Below, piece after piece: positions 15,843 through 25,500 of a DNA stretch of 36,916 nucleotides (its first letter is position 1; every line of letters starts with the position of its first letter). This stretch comes from an uncultured Blautia sp. GTDB lineage: Bacteria; Bacillota; Clostridia; Lachnospirales; Lachnospiraceae. The stretch lies in the NCBI GenBank assembly GCA_900541985.1, contig UQLX01000023.1, positions 1-36,916 of the forward strand, in the 5' to 3' direction. The translations under genes were made by a program, and so were the position numbers. The notes under the pieces were generated by a model, which ran no database searches, was not told the DNA's origin, and worked only from the letters and a program-made list of their open reading frames with translations.

Positions 15843-16772
15843 TTACAGAACCATTTTTGCTGCTCCGTAAATACCTGCATCGTTTCCAAGGCTCGCAATG
15901 ACGATCGGAACATCCTTACATAAGGAGAATGCATATTTTTTATAATGTTTTACAATACAGTCGATCAATGGCTGGCCTGCTTTTGACACGCCTCCGCCGA
16001 TAACGATTGCCTCAGGGTCTACCACAGCTGCAAATATTCCAAGTGCACCGCCAAGCTTTTCTCCTACCTCTTCCATCACACGACAGGTCAGAGCATCGCC
16101 GGCTTTAAAAGCATCCAGTACATCCTTTGCTTCTATCTGCTCCATATTTCTCAGAACACTTGCCTCCTCAGAAGCCGCAAGTGCTTTCTTTGCAAGACGA
16201 ACAATTCCTGTGGCAGAAGAATACTGCTCAAGGCAGCCTTTATTTCCGCAGTTACAGCTTTCTTTTTCTTCATGGCATACATTCGCATGTCCGATCTCGC
16301 CACCGGCTCCATGATATCCTGCAACAATTTCCCCATCCACAATAATGCCGCCGCCGACACCTGTTCCAAGGGTAACCATGATCACATTCTGAGAGCCTGC
16401 TGCCGCACCCTTCCATGCTTCTCCAAGAGCTGCCACATTCGCATCGTTTCCTGCTTTTGCCGGAAGTCCGATCAGGTCGCTGAGCTCTTTGGCTACCGGT
16501 TTAAATCCCCAGTGAAGATTTACTGCACAGGCCGCCTCTCCATTGCTGTTGATCGGTCCCGGGATACCGATTCCAACACCGGCCACCTCATTCTTATCAA
16601 TCCCTTTTTCAGCAATTTTAGACTGGATCGCTTCTGCCACATCGGGAAGGATATGTACTCCCTCCTCTTCTGTCCTTGTAGGAATCTCCCACTTGTCTAC
16701 CAGAGTTCCATCAACCTGAAAAAGTCCGCATTTTACGGTAGTACCTCCTACATCAATGCCAAAACAATACAT
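15843..16772 (-). CDS. glcK: ROK-family glucokinase
   Basis: This 309-residue cytosolic sugar kinase phosphorylates glucose, or a related hexose, at C6 with ATP. It opens with the phosphate-binding FGIDVGGTTVKCGLF (about 4-18) and has GIGIPGP, NDANVAALGE (catalytic Asp about 110), LGTGVGGGI, and the ROK zinc motif GEIGHANVCHEEKESCNCGNKGC in part (His plus three Cys, about 157-180), and late IGGGVSKAG. Last gene of the ftsH-uvrC-hprK unit, 17 bases after hprK, so a sugar kinase is co-transcribed with the catabolite-control sensor kinase. Exact sugar specificity is not readable. Confidence 0.92.
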   Translation of the reverse strand: MYCFGIDVGGTTVKCGLFQVDGTLVDKWEIPTRTEEEGVHILPDVAEAIQSKIAEKGIDKNEVAGVGIGIPGPINSNGEAACAVNLHWGFKPVAKELSDLIGLPAKAGNDANVAALGEAWKGAAAGSQNVIMVTLGTGVGGGIIVDGEIVAGYHGAGGEIGHANVCHEEKESCNCGNKGCLEQYSSATGIVRLAKKALAASEEASVLRNMEQIEAKDVLDAFKAGDALTCRVMEEVGEKLGGALGIFAAVVDPEAIVIGGGVSKAGQPLIDCIVKHYKKYAFSLCKDVPIVIASLGNDAGIYGAAKMVL

Positions 16773-16789
16773 GTTATTTCCCCTTTCTC

Positions 16790-17722
16790 TTATTTATCAC
16801 GTTTTTTTGCAATATTTGCCTGCACACGTTTATACAGCTCTTCTGCAGCATTATACCCCATCTTTTTCTGTCTGTGATTAACTGCGGCAGATTCTACGAT
16901 CACTGCCAGATTTCGTCCCGGACGGATCGGCAGAGAATGGCAGACGATCTTATTGCCAAGATACTCTGTATATTCTTCTGTAAGACCAAGGCGGTCATAC
17001 TCCTTATCTCTGTCCCATTCCTCCAGCTTGATCACAAGGTCAACGGACTGTGTATCTTTTACACTTTCCACACCGAACAGAGTCTTGACATCAATAATAC
17101 CAATTCCGCGCAGCTCAATAAAATGTCTTGTGATATCAGGCGCAGAACCCACAAGAGTTACATCACTGACCTTACGCAGCTCCACTACGTCATCACTGAC
17201 AAGACGATGTCCTCGCTTGATCAGCTCCAGAGCAGCCTCGCTTTTACCGATTCCGCTTTCTCCAGTGATCAGGATGCCTTCACCATATACATCTACCAGA
17301 ACTCCGTGAATGGAAATGCAGGGGGCAAGCTGGACACCCAGCCAGCGGATAATCTCTGCCATAAGGCTGGAAGTTGTTCTTTCTGTTACAAAAGTAGGTA
17401 CATTATATTTAACAGCAAGATCCAGCATATCCTGTGACGGCTTTGTCATGGTACTGAAAATCACGCAGGGAATCTTGCTGGAGATAAAACGTTCATATTT
17501 CATCAGACGCTTTTCATCCGGAAGCTGCATCAGATATGTGTATTCTACATATCCAATGATCTGAACCCGCTCATTGGCAAAATGCTCCAGATACCCGGTA
17601 AGCTGCAGTGCAGGACGGTTGATCTCCGCAGTCATGATCCTCTTGTCTGACAGGTCAATTTCCGGAGTCAGATTTGTAAGATTCTGCTCCTGCACCATCT
17701 TTGTCATCAATACACCCTTCAT
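16790..17722 (-). CDS. hprK: HPr kinase/phosphorylase
   Basis: HprK phosphorylates Ser46 of HPr (and Crh) in response to glycolytic intermediates and reverses it with phosphate; P-Ser-HPr is the corepressor of CcpA in Firmicutes. The 310 residues contain an N-terminal domain and a C-terminal kinase domain with Walker A GESGIGKS (about 152-159), SDDVVELR, and the family signature IELRGIGIIDV. The ATG at 17722 follows AAGGAG by 9 bases. It lies between uvrC (60-base gap) and the ROK glucokinase. Confidence 0.96.
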   Translation of the reverse strand: MKGVLMTKMVQEQNLTNLTPEIDLSDKRIMTAEINRPALQLTGYLEHFANERVQIIGYVEYTYLMQLPDEKRLMKYERFISSKIPCVIFSTMTKPSQDMLDLAVKYNVPTFVTERTTSSLMAEIIRWLGVQLAPCISIHGVLVDVYGEGILITGESGIGKSEAALELIKRGHRLVSDDVVELRKVSDVTLVGSAPDITRHFIELRGIGIIDVKTLFGVESVKDTQSVDLVIKLEEWDRDKEYDRLGLTEEYTEYLGNKIVCHSLPIRPGRNLAVIVESAAVNHRQKKMGYNAAEELYKRVQANIAKKRDK

Positions 17723-17782
17723 ATGTGTGTTCTCCTTTTTTCATATATTAGCGGCACAAATTACTTTGTGTTACTGACTTTA

Positions 17783-19651
17783 TTACTGGCTGTCCTGCGT
17801 CTGCACAGGCGGATGAAAGAAAAGGTATACCTGCTGCGCGCTTGCCGCATTCATGGACTCTGTTTCCGTCAGCTCCTCCAGAGAAGCATCCCGGATTCCT
17901 TCCACAGACCGGAACTTCCGCATCAGCGCTTTTCTCCTTCGTTCACCGATCCCCGGTATATCATCCAGGATCGAATGTACCTGTTCCTTACTGCGCAGAG
18001 ATTTGTGGTATTCTATCGCAAAACGATGGGCCTCATCCTGTATCCTGGTGATCAGCCGAAATCCCTCGCTGTTTGTCTCTATGGGGATTTCTACATTGTT
18101 AAAATACAGCCCGCGGGTACGATGATGGTCATCCTTCACCATGCCGCATACCGGAATCTGTATTCCCAGTTTTTCCAGAACACCCAATGCAATATTTACC
18201 TGCCCTCTGCCTCCATCCATCAAAAGCAGATCCGGCATTCTGGCAAAGCTGTCAAATTCTCCATTGCTCTCATGAGTAAAACGTCTGGTAAGCACTTCTT
18301 CCATACTGGCGTAATCATTCGGTCCCTGAACAGACTTGATCCGGAATTTTCGGTAATCGCTTTTTTTCGGGCGTCCCTTTTCATATACCACCATAGAGCC
18401 CACCGACTCAAAACCACTGATATTGGAAATATCAAATGCTTCCATGCGAACGATGTCCTTCAGCCCCAGCCACTCCTCAACTTCATGAACAGCCCCAATA
18501 GTCCGTCCTTCTTCGCGGCGAATCCGCTCTCTGTCTTTATCCAGTACCATCCGGGCATTTTCTCTGGCAAGCTCCACCAGTTTCTCTTTAGTGCCTTTCT
18601 TCGGAACCAGGATATGGACTTTCTGTTTTCTCCTGGAACTGAGCCATTCCTCGATCACCTCACGGTCTTCCACATCTGTCTGCAGCATAATTTCTCTGGG
18701 GATAAAAGGTGTTCCTGCATAAAACTGCTTCAGGAAGCTGGACAGCACCTGCTCTCTGGTGTCTCCCCTCGCAACGCGCAGATAAAAATGATCTCTTCCA
18801 ATGATCCTGCCGCTGCGCATAAAAAACACCTGCACTACTGCATCCTGTTCTCTGAGATCCAGACTTTCATCCATGGCTACTGCAATAATATCTCTGTCCT
18901 CTTCTCCATAAGCTGTGATCTTCTGACGTTCTCCGATCTTACGGATACTCTGGATCAGATCCCGGCACTCTGCCGCGTCCTCAAAGCGAAGCTCTTCAGA
19001 GGCTTTCTGCATTTTGTCCGTCAGCTGGTCAATGGTTTCCTGGAAGTCTCCGTTTAAAAACCGCAGAACCTTCTGGATATTTTCTCTGTATGCCTCCTGT
19101 GATACCTGTCCTGTACAGGGACCGGTACACTGCTTCATATGATAATAAAGGCAGGGCCGATCCTTGCCGCAGTCTCTGGGAAGTGTTCTGCTGCAGGAGC
19201 GGACCTGATACAGCTTACGGACAAGCTCGATCACATCCTTGACCGCACCACCGCTTGTATAAGGACCAAAATATCTGTTTTTGTCTTTTTTCATTCTTCG
19301 TGCAAAAAGCACTCTTGGGTAAGCCTCCTGAACAGTCACCTTGATAAAAGGATAGCTTTTATCATCCTTCAGCATGGTGTTATATTTTGGCCGGTGTTCT
19401 TTGATCAGATTGCTTTCCAGTACAAGAGCTTCCAGCTCTGAATCTGTGATGATATATTCAAATCTTGCAATATGAGTGACCATCTGCTCGATTTTCGCAC
19501 CCTTATAGCGGCTGCTCTGAAAATACTGCCGCACACGGTTTTTAAGGCTGACAGCCTTTCCCACATATATGATCTCATCCCGCTCATCATGCATCAGGTA
19601 AACGCCGGGCTTGGCGGGAAGTTTTTTCAGTTCTTCCTCAATCAGAAACAT
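17783..19651 (-). CDS. uvrC: Excinuclease ABC subunit C
   Basis: UvrC makes both incisions in nucleotide excision repair. The 622 residues hold the GIY-YIG domain at the N-terminus (PGVYLMHDERDEIIYVGKA, about 15-33), a cysteine-rich stretch (C-x8-C-x3-C type, about 163-180), a UVR helix pair for UvrB (LRFEDAAECRDLI, about 217-229), the RNase H-like endonuclease domain (FDISNISG) and a C-terminal helix-hairpin-helix (DDIPGIGERRRKALM). Family length is about 600. The first 14 bases overlap the ftsH 3' end, so both are translated from one mRNA. Confidence 0.97.
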   Translation of the reverse strand: MFLIEEELKKLPAKPGVYLMHDERDEIIYVGKAVSLKNRVRQYFQSSRYKGAKIEQMVTHIARFEYIITDSELEALVLESNLIKEHRPKYNTMLKDDKSYPFIKVTVQEAYPRVLFARRMKKDKNRYFGPYTSGGAVKDVIELVRKLYQVRSCSRTLPRDCGKDRPCLYYHMKQCTGPCTGQVSQEAYRENIQKVLRFLNGDFQETIDQLTDKMQKASEELRFEDAAECRDLIQSIRKIGERQKITAYGEEDRDIIAVAMDESLDLREQDAVVQVFFMRSGRIIGRDHFYLRVARGDTREQVLSSFLKQFYAGTPFIPREIMLQTDVEDREVIEEWLSSRRKQKVHILVPKKGTKEKLVELARENARMVLDKDRERIRREEGRTIGAVHEVEEWLGLKDIVRMEAFDISNISGFESVGSMVVYEKGRPKKSDYRKFRIKSVQGPNDYASMEEVLTRRFTHESNGEFDSFARMPDLLLMDGGRGQVNIALGVLEKLGIQIPVCGMVKDDHHRTRGLYFNNVEIPIETNSEGFRLITRIQDEAHRFAIEYHKSLRSKEQVHSILDDIPGIGERRRKALMRKFRSVEGIRDASLEELTETESMNAASAQQVYLFFHPPVQTQDSQ

Positions 19652-21623
19652 TTTCTGTATCCTGCTTTTCTTCTGATGCGGTCTCTTCGATCGCTTTCAC
19701 ATCTTCCGGAAATACCAGATCATTCAGATCCTCCGGAATGTCCATGCCTCTCTCTACTGCCCGGAATATCTTCATAAATTCTTTTCCGGTGATCGTTTCT
19801 TTCCGGATCAGATATTCCGAAATCTTATCAAGAGCTGTCCTGTGTCCTCTTAAGAGGCGCTTGGATTCCTCATAGGATTCGTGGAGCAGCTGCATCACCT
19901 CATGATCGATCTCTGTCGCTGTATCGTCTCCGCAGTTTAATACGGCTCTTCCGGAAAGATACTGATTTTCCTGAGATGCCAGTCCCATAAGTCCGAATTT
20001 CTGTGACATACCATACTGGGTGATCATAGCTCTCGCAACCTTGGTAGCCTGCTCAATATCGTTGGCAGCGCCTGTCGTAACCGTATCAAAAACGATTTCC
20101 TCTGCAGCACGGCCGCCCAGATAACCAACCAGCATTGCCTCCAGCTCTTTCTGTGTGTTAAGGAATTTTTCTTCCTCCGGCACATGCATGACATAACCGA
20201 GAGCTCCCATCGTACGGGGAACAATGGTGATCTTCTGCACCGGCTCCGCATCTTTCTGCAGTGCGCTGACAAGAGCATGTCCCACCTCGTGGTAAGAAAC
20301 GATCCTGCGCTCCTGCGCACTTAAAATACGGTCTTTCTTTTCCTTTCCTACCAGAACCACCTCCACAGACTCCAGAAGATCCTTCTGGGATACTGCTTTA
20401 CGTCCATTCTTTACTGCAAGGATCGCAGCCTCATTGATCATATTTGCAAGGTCAGAACCTACAGCGCCGGAGGTTGCCAGTGCAATGGCATCAAGATCTA
20501 CTGTTTCATCCAGAAGCACATCCTTGGCATGTACTTTCAGAACCTCCACACGGCCTTTCAGATCCGGGCGGTCTACGATCACACGACGGTCAAAGCGTCC
20601 CGGACGGAGGAGTGCCGGATCCAGTACCTCCGGACGGTTGGTAGCCGCAAGGATCAGAAGTCCCTTCGATGTATCAAATCCGTCCATTTCCGCAAGAAGC
20701 TGGTTCAGGGTCTGCTCACGCTCATCATTTCCGCCTCCATAATGAGAATCACGGCTTTTTCCGATCGCATCAATCTCATCAATAAATACAATACAGGGGG
20801 CATTCTTCTTCGCTTCCTCAAAAAGGTCACGGACACGGGACGCACCCACACCGACAAACATCTCCACAAATTCCGAACCGGAAAGAGAAAAGAACGGTAC
20901 CTTTGCCTCTCCGGCCACAGCCTTTGCCAGAAGTGTTTTTCCTGTTCCCGGAGGGCCTACAAGAAGCGCACCTTTGGGAAGCTTGGCTCCGATCGCCGTA
21001 TATTTCCCCGGATTATGCAGGAAATCCACAACCTCCTGAAGAGATTCTTTTGCCTCATCCTGGCCTGCCACATCCTTAAAGGTAATCCCTGTTTCCTGCT
21101 GGATATATGCCTTGGCACGGCTTTTGCCAACACCCATAACACCGCCGCCTTTATTCATACGACGCATAAAGAACATCAACATTCCAAACATAAGGACTGT
21201 GGGCAGCAATACACTGAGCAGCATGGAAAGGATCTCCACCATGGCATCCGGCTGTTCGTACTGAAAAATGATACCCTTTCCTTCCAGCCGGGCCGTCAGT
21301 GCGTCAATATTCTCCATCTGATTTACGCGGTACTGCTTCTTTTCAAAAGAGTCCCGAAGCTTCGGCTCCACAGTCAGCACACCGGACTGCAGGGTTACCT
21401 CTTTTATCTGGTCCTTCTCCACCATTTCGATAAATTTATCATAGGTGATCTCACTGGTACCGCCGTTTCGTATTTCTGTGATAAAGCTCAGACAGATCAG
21501 CGTTACCAGAAGACAGAGCAAAAATGCCAGCAATGACTGGCGGTTTTTATTTGGCCCGTGTTTTCCGGGCTCATTACGATCCGGTCGGTTTCCGTCCGGT
21601 CGATTATCCATATGATCGTTCAT
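19638..21623 (-). CDS. ftsH: ATP-dependent zinc metalloprotease FtsH
   Basis: FtsH is a membrane AAA+ protease that removes unstable or misassembled proteins. The 661 residues contain an unusual hydrophilic Asn/Asp/Pro/Gly/Arg-rich N-terminus (about 1-30), TM1 (31-50), a short extracytoplasmic domain, TM2 (about 132-153), Walker A GPPGTGKT (about 223-230), Walker B FIDEID (about 280-285), SRH region, and the zinc motif HEVGH (about 445-449). It heads the ftsH-uvrC-hprK-ROK unit. A near-consensus promoter is at 21650-21678 and AGGAGG precedes the ATG. Confidence 0.97.
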   Translation of the reverse strand: MNDHMDNRPDGNRPDRNEPGKHGPNKNRQSLLAFLLCLLVTLICLSFITEIRNGGTSEITYDKFIEMVEKDQIKEVTLQSGVLTVEPKLRDSFEKKQYRVNQMENIDALTARLEGKGIIFQYEQPDAMVEILSMLLSVLLPTVLMFGMLMFFMRRMNKGGGVMGVGKSRAKAYIQQETGITFKDVAGQDEAKESLQEVVDFLHNPGKYTAIGAKLPKGALLVGPPGTGKTLLAKAVAGEAKVPFFSLSGSEFVEMFVGVGASRVRDLFEEAKKNAPCIVFIDEIDAIGKSRDSHYGGGNDEREQTLNQLLAEMDGFDTSKGLLILAATNRPEVLDPALLRPGRFDRRVIVDRPDLKGRVEVLKVHAKDVLLDETVDLDAIALATSGAVGSDLANMINEAAILAVKNGRKAVSQKDLLESVEVVLVGKEKKDRILSAQERRIVSYHEVGHALVSALQKDAEPVQKITIVPRTMGALGYVMHVPEEEKFLNTQKELEAMLVGYLGGRAAEEIVFDTVTTGAANDIEQATKVARAMITQYGMSQKFGLMGLASQENQYLSGRAVLNCGDDTATEIDHEVMQLLHESYEESKRLLRGHRTALDKISEYLIRKETITGKEFMKIFRAVERGMDIPEDLNDLVFPEDVKAIEETASEEKQDTENVSD

Positions 21624-21649
21624 TCTTTTCCTCCTCTACTGTCTTCTTT

Positions 21650-21678
21650 ATTATAAAGAGATTTCCCTCATAAATCAA
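21650..21678 (-). promoter_or_regulatory. Promoter of ftsH operon
   Basis: TTGATT (21673-21678) and TATAAT (21650-21655) on the minus strand with 17-base spacing, about 27 bases before the ftsH ATG. It stands back to back with the DUF1846 promoter; the two -35 boxes are only 25 bases apart, so one regulator could affect both. Confidence 0.75.
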
Positions 21679-21703
21679 CAGAATTAGTCTGTTTAAAAAA
21701 GTT

Positions 21704-21732
21704 TTGCATCCATCAGTTGTTCGTAGTATACT
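21704..21732 (+). promoter_or_regulatory. Promoter of the DUF1846 gene
   Basis: TTGCAT (21704-21709) and TATACT (21727-21732) with 17-base spacing, about 58 bases upstream of the ATG at 21791. Confidence 0.6.
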
Positions 21733-21790
21733 ATCAGCATGAGTATGGCATAATTTCTGCCAACGACATGAATCGGGAAAGGAAAACAAT

Positions 21791-23281
21791 ATGAAGACAG
21801 GATTTGATAACGAAAAATATCTAACCATGCAGTCAGAACATATCCGCGAAAGGATCAGCAAATTCGGAAATAAACTCTATCTTGAATTTGGCGGCAAACT
21901 TTTTGATGATTTTCATGCATCCAGAGTCCTTCCTGGATTTGAACCGGACAGCAAGCTCCGCATGCTGATGCAGCTCAGTGACCAGGCAGAGATCGTCATT
22001 GTGATCAGTGCTGCTGATATTGATAAAAATAAAGTTCGTGGGGATCTTGGCATCACCTATGATGAGGATGTCCTTCGTCTGATCGAAGTATTCTCTGAAC
22101 GCGGACTTTATGTGGGAAGTGTCTGCATTACCCGTTATTCCGGTCAGGAAGGTGCAGATCTCTTTAAAAACAGACTGGAAAAACTGGGCATCCGTGTATT
22201 TGTCCACTATAATATCCCGGGATATCCCAGCAACACCTCCCTTATCGTAAGTGATGAGGGCTATGGCAAAAATCAGTACATTGAAACCTCCAGACCTCTG
22301 GTTGTGATCACCGCACCGGGACCGGGAAGCGGAAAGATGGCCGTGTGCCTCTCTCAGCTTTATCATGAGCATAAACGCGGCATCTGCGCCGGATACGCGA
22401 AATTTGAAACCTTCCCTATCTGGAATATTCCACTGAAGCACCCGGTCAATCTTGCATACGAGGCTGCTACCGCAGATCTCAATGACGTAAATATGATCGA
22501 CCCCTTCCATCTGGAGGCTTACGGGGAAACCACCGTCAATTATAACCGTGACGTGGAGATTTTCCCGGTTCTTCAGGCTATGTTTGAAAAGATCATGGGG
22601 GAATGCCCTTATAAATCACCTACCGATATGGGTGTTAATATGGCCGGAAACTGTATTGTGGATGATGAGGTCTGCAAAGAAGCCTCCCGTCAGGAGATCA
22701 TCCGCCGCTATTACAAAAGCTGCGATGCGCTTGTATCCGGTACCGGAAAGGAAGAAGAGGTCTGCAAGATCGAACTGCTGCTGAAACAGGCTCACGCATC
22801 CCTGGAGGACCGCAGGGTAGTTACCACGGCTCTGGATATCGAGAAACAGACAGGAGCTCCTGCAGCAGCTCTGGAGCTTCCTGACGGGGAGATCATTGAC
22901 GGCAAAACCTCCGACCTTCTTGGAGCATCTTCCGCACTGCTTCTCAACGTACTGAAAGAACTTGCAGGTATCGATCATGCACATCATGTGATCTCACCGG
23001 AGGCCATTCGGCCTATCCAGGAACTTAAAACGAGATACCTCGGAAGCAAAAATCCCCGTCTCCACACAGACGAAACACTCATTGCCCTTTCTGTCAGTGC
23101 TGCAAGCAATCCGGAAGCCGGACTTGCACTGGAGCAGCTTCCCAGACTGAAAGGCTGCCAGGCACATACTTCTGTTATGCTTTCTTCCGTAGATATCTGG
23201 CAGTTCCGAAAACTTGGCATTGAGCTTACCTGTGAACCCAAGTTTGAGAAAAAGAAAAAAGATGACGATGATGATAAATAA
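21791..23281 (+). CDS. DUF1846 (UPF0371) protein
   Basis: This 496-residue cytosolic protein belongs to the conserved DUF1846/UPF0371 family, widespread in Firmicutes and with no settled function. It opens with MKTGFDNEKYLTMQSEHI, has a Rossmann-like N-terminal half (GGKLFDDFHASRVLPGF), a glycine-rich APGPGSGKMAVCLSQLYHE loop (about 177-195) that resembles a nucleotide-phosphate loop, SPTDMGVNMAG in the middle, and LGSKNPRLHTDETL near the end. It ends in a highly charged tail (KKKKDDDDDK). It has its own promoter and terminator and is single. Confidence 0.9.
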   Translation: MKTGFDNEKYLTMQSEHIRERISKFGNKLYLEFGGKLFDDFHASRVLPGFEPDSKLRMLMQLSDQAEIVIVISAADIDKNKVRGDLGITYDEDVLRLIEVFSERGLYVGSVCITRYSGQEGADLFKNRLEKLGIRVFVHYNIPGYPSNTSLIVSDEGYGKNQYIETSRPLVVITAPGPGSGKMAVCLSQLYHEHKRGICAGYAKFETFPIWNIPLKHPVNLAYEAATADLNDVNMIDPFHLEAYGETTVNYNRDVEIFPVLQAMFEKIMGECPYKSPTDMGVNMAGNCIVDDEVCKEASRQEIIRRYYKSCDALVSGTGKEEEVCKIELLLKQAHASLEDRRVVTTALDIEKQTGAPAAALELPDGEIIDGKTSDLLGASSALLLNVLKELAGIDHAHHVISPEAIRPIQELKTRYLGSKNPRLHTDETLIALSVSAASNPEAGLALEQLPRLKGCQAHTSVMLSSVDIWQFRKLGIELTCEPKFEKKKKDDDDDK

Positions 23282-23321
23282 AAGAAAATCCCTTCGGATC
23301 TCTCCGAAGGGATTTTCTTTT
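23280..23321. terminator. Bidirectional terminator, DUF1846 / galE
   Basis: A perfect 19-bp stem (23280-23298 with 23303-23321; core ATCCCTTCGGA) closes a TCTC tetraloop, with A-rich 5' and T-rich 3' sides on both strands. It starts 1 base before the end of the DUF1846 stop and ends 3 bases from the galE stop, so it serves both convergent genes. Confidence 0.95.
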
Positions 23322-23323
23322 AT

Positions 23324-24340
23324 TTATTCATCATAGCCATTAGGATTTTTGCTCTGCCAGTTCCAGGAATCTGCACACATTTCCCGGATGCCAAACTCTG
23401 CTTTCCATCCAAGCTCTCTCTCTGCCTTGGAAGCATCGGAATAGCAGGTAGCGATATCGCCAGGGCGGCGGGGTTTGATCACATAAGGAACCTTCACGCC
23501 TGTTGCCTCTTCAAAATTCTTTACGATATCAAGAACGCTGTAGCCTTTTCCGGTTCCCAGATTATAGATATTCAGTCCTGAGTTATCCTCGATCTTTTTA
23601 AGCGCCTTCACATGGCCTTTGGCCAGATCCACTACGTGGATATAATCTCTCACGCCGGTTCCATCCGGAGTATCATAATCGTTTCCGAACACGCCAAGCT
23701 CTTTCAGCTTGCCAACTGCAACCTGTGTCACGTAAGGCATCAGATTGTTCGGAATACCGTTTGGATTCTCGCCAATGGTTCCGCTCTTATGAGCACCGAT
23801 AGGATTGAAGTAACGAAGAAGGACTACATTCCATTCCGGATCTGCCTTCTGGATATCGCTTAAGATCTGTTCCAGCATGGATTTTGTCCATCCATAAGGA
23901 TTGGTACACTGTCCTTTCGGACATTCTTCCGTGATCGGAATGATCGCAGGATCTCCATATACCGTTGCAGAAGAAGAAAAAATAATATTCTTCACGCCGT
24001 GTTTTCTCATTACATCTACAAGAGTCAGTGTTCCGGCAATATTATTCTCATAATATTCCCATGGTTTTACTACAGATTCGCCTACAGCCTTCAGTCCTGC
24101 AAAATGAATACAGGAATCAATTTCCTCTTTTTCAAAGATTTCTGTAAGAGCTTCTCTGTCAAGAATATCTGCCTTGTAGAATTTCACCGGTTTTCCTGTG
24201 ATCTTTTCCACACGCTCCAGGCTCTTTTCACTGGAATTGCTTAAGTTGTCCACAACAACAACCTCATATCCTGCATTCTGAAGCTCAACAACAGTATGGC
24301 TTCCGATATAACCGGCACCGCCTGTAACTAAAATTGCCAT
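23324..24340 (-). CDS. galE: UDP-glucose 4-epimerase
   Basis: GalE interconverts UDP-glucose and UDP-galactose, and some members also UDP-GlcNAc and UDP-GalNAc. The 338 residues show the NAD-binding GGAGYIGSH (about 7-15), VVDNLSNS, FSSSATVYGDP (catalytic Ser/Thr) and NPYGWTKSMLE with the YxxxK pair, then ARRPGD-type RRPGDIATCY. It is the last gene of the sugar operon, 57 bases after the NahK-like kinase, and is the natural end of a Leloir-type route from sugar 1-phosphate through UDP-sugar. Substrate range (Gal only, or also GalNAc) cannot be judged by eye. Confidence 0.96.
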   Translation of the reverse strand: MAILVTGGAGYIGSHTVVELQNAGYEVVVVDNLSNSSEKSLERVEKITGKPVKFYKADILDREALTEIFEKEEIDSCIHFAGLKAVGESVVKPWEYYENNIAGTLTLVDVMRKHGVKNIIFSSSATVYGDPAIIPITEECPKGQCTNPYGWTKSMLEQILSDIQKADPEWNVVLLRYFNPIGAHKSGTIGENPNGIPNNLMPYVTQVAVGKLKELGVFGNDYDTPDGTGVRDYIHVVDLAKGHVKALKKIEDNSGLNIYNLGTGKGYSVLDIVKNFEEATGVKVPYVIKPRRPGDIATCYSDASKAERELGWKAEFGIREMCADSWNWQSKNPNGYDE

Positions 24341-24397
24341 GATCTTGTCCTCCTCTTCAGGTCTTCTTATGGTTTGTTACCAGTATTCAGTATACCA

Positions 24398-25498
24398 CTA
24401 CCTGTATTTTTTTACAATAGCTTTCATCTGAGGAAGCTTTTCTTCCATATCTGCCACCAGTTTAAACTGTGTGCGGCAGCGATCCAGATTGTGGCCTTCT
24501 CTGTGGATCTTAAAGTAGTGGTCACCTTCCAGATAATCTGTCAGGAAACGCATACCACACTCAAAGGTCATAAGGATTGCGCCCATAGGAAGCATATCCA
24601 GCTCGATATCTGTCAGCGCACCGGCGCATCCCTCAATAAAGCCTTTGGTATAAACCTCATAGAGATGAAGGTCGCAGGAAATCTTGCTGAGATCCGGTTC
24701 ATCCTCTGCTCCTGTACTTGCACCGAAACGGATAGAATCACCAAAATCATTTACAGAAAGTCCCGGCATAACCGTGTCAAGATCGATCACACAGATTGCC
24801 CTTCCTGTCTTATCGTCGATCATGATATTGTTCAGCTTGGTATCATTGTGTGTAACACGAAGAGGAATCTCTCCCTTTTCCTGAAGGTCACAGAGCGTAT
24901 GCGCCAGTTCCTCGCGATCCAGTACAAACCGGATCTCATCCTGTACATCCTTTGCACGGTCCTCGCTGTCTGCTGCTACCGCTTCCTTAAATTTGCGGAA
25001 ACGGTCAACTGTATTATGGAAATTCACAATCGTCTCATGAAGGGTCTCTGCCGGATAATCTGCCAGCAGTCTCTGGAAATGTCCAAAAGCAACCGCACTC
25101 TGGTAAAAATCATTATCATCCTTCACCATATCAAAGCTGGTCGCTTCCTCTATAAAGAGATACACTCTCCAGTACTCCCCTTCTGAGTCTACATAATAGG
25201 GATTGTTATCCTTATCATTTACAATATTTAAGGTTTCTCTTTCCACATCTCCGCCGTTTTCCCGGATTTTCTTACGGAGCCATGAAGTAACACCGCTGAC
25301 GTTTTCCATCAGTTCCACCGGTTTTGTAAAAATGCTCTTGTTCATTCTCTGAAGGATAAAACGCTTATCCTGTCTGCCTGGTGTATGAACTGTCAGACGG
25401 TATGTATCATTGATATGTCCGCTTCCATAAGGAATACATTCCACTACTTCTCCCGGAAAATCAAATTTGCTAATTACTTCTTTCTGAATCGCATTCAC
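24398..25498 (-). CDS. NahK-like N-acetylhexosamine/hexose 1-kinase
   Basis: The protein has 366 residues from GTG at 25498, which is 11 bases after GGAGGAG and 2 bases past the upstream stop. The ATG at 25519 gives 373 residues but has no ribosome site and overlaps the upstream gene by 19 bases. It is an aminoglycoside-phosphotransferase-fold kinase: YGSGHINDTYRL near the N-terminus, FILQRMNKSIF, catalytic loop RVTHNDTKLNN and metal motif CVIDLDTVMPGLSVNDFGDS. These closely follow, from memory, Bifidobacterium NahK, which makes GlcNAc-1-P, GalNAc-1-P or Gal-1-P from ATP and free sugar. It lies between a nucleotidyltransferase and galE, matching a salvage route to UDP-HexNAc or UDP-Gal. Confidence 0.85.
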   Translation of the reverse strand: MNAIQKEVISKFDFPGEVVECIPYGSGHINDTYRLTVHTPGRQDKRFILQRMNKSIFTKPVELMENVSGVTSWLRKKIRENGGDVERETLNIVNDKDNNPYYVDSEGEYWRVYLFIEEATSFDMVKDDNDFYQSAVAFGHFQRLLADYPAETLHETIVNFHNTVDRFRKFKEAVAADSEDRAKDVQDEIRFVLDREELAHTLCDLQEKGEIPLRVTHNDTKLNNIMIDDKTGRAICVIDLDTVMPGLSVNDFGDSIRFGASTGAEDEPDLSKISCDLHLYEVYTKGFIEGCAGALTDIELDMLPMGAILMTFECGMRFLTDYLEGDHYFKIHREGHNLDRCRTQFKLVADMEEKLPQMKAIVKKYR

Positions 25499-25500
25499 TG

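Noticed and set aside
23249..23278. Enteropeptidase-like DDDDK sequence at the end of the DUF1846 protein
   Set aside because: A charged low-complexity tail of this kind occurs by chance in cytosolic proteins; no sign of cloning vector or tag.
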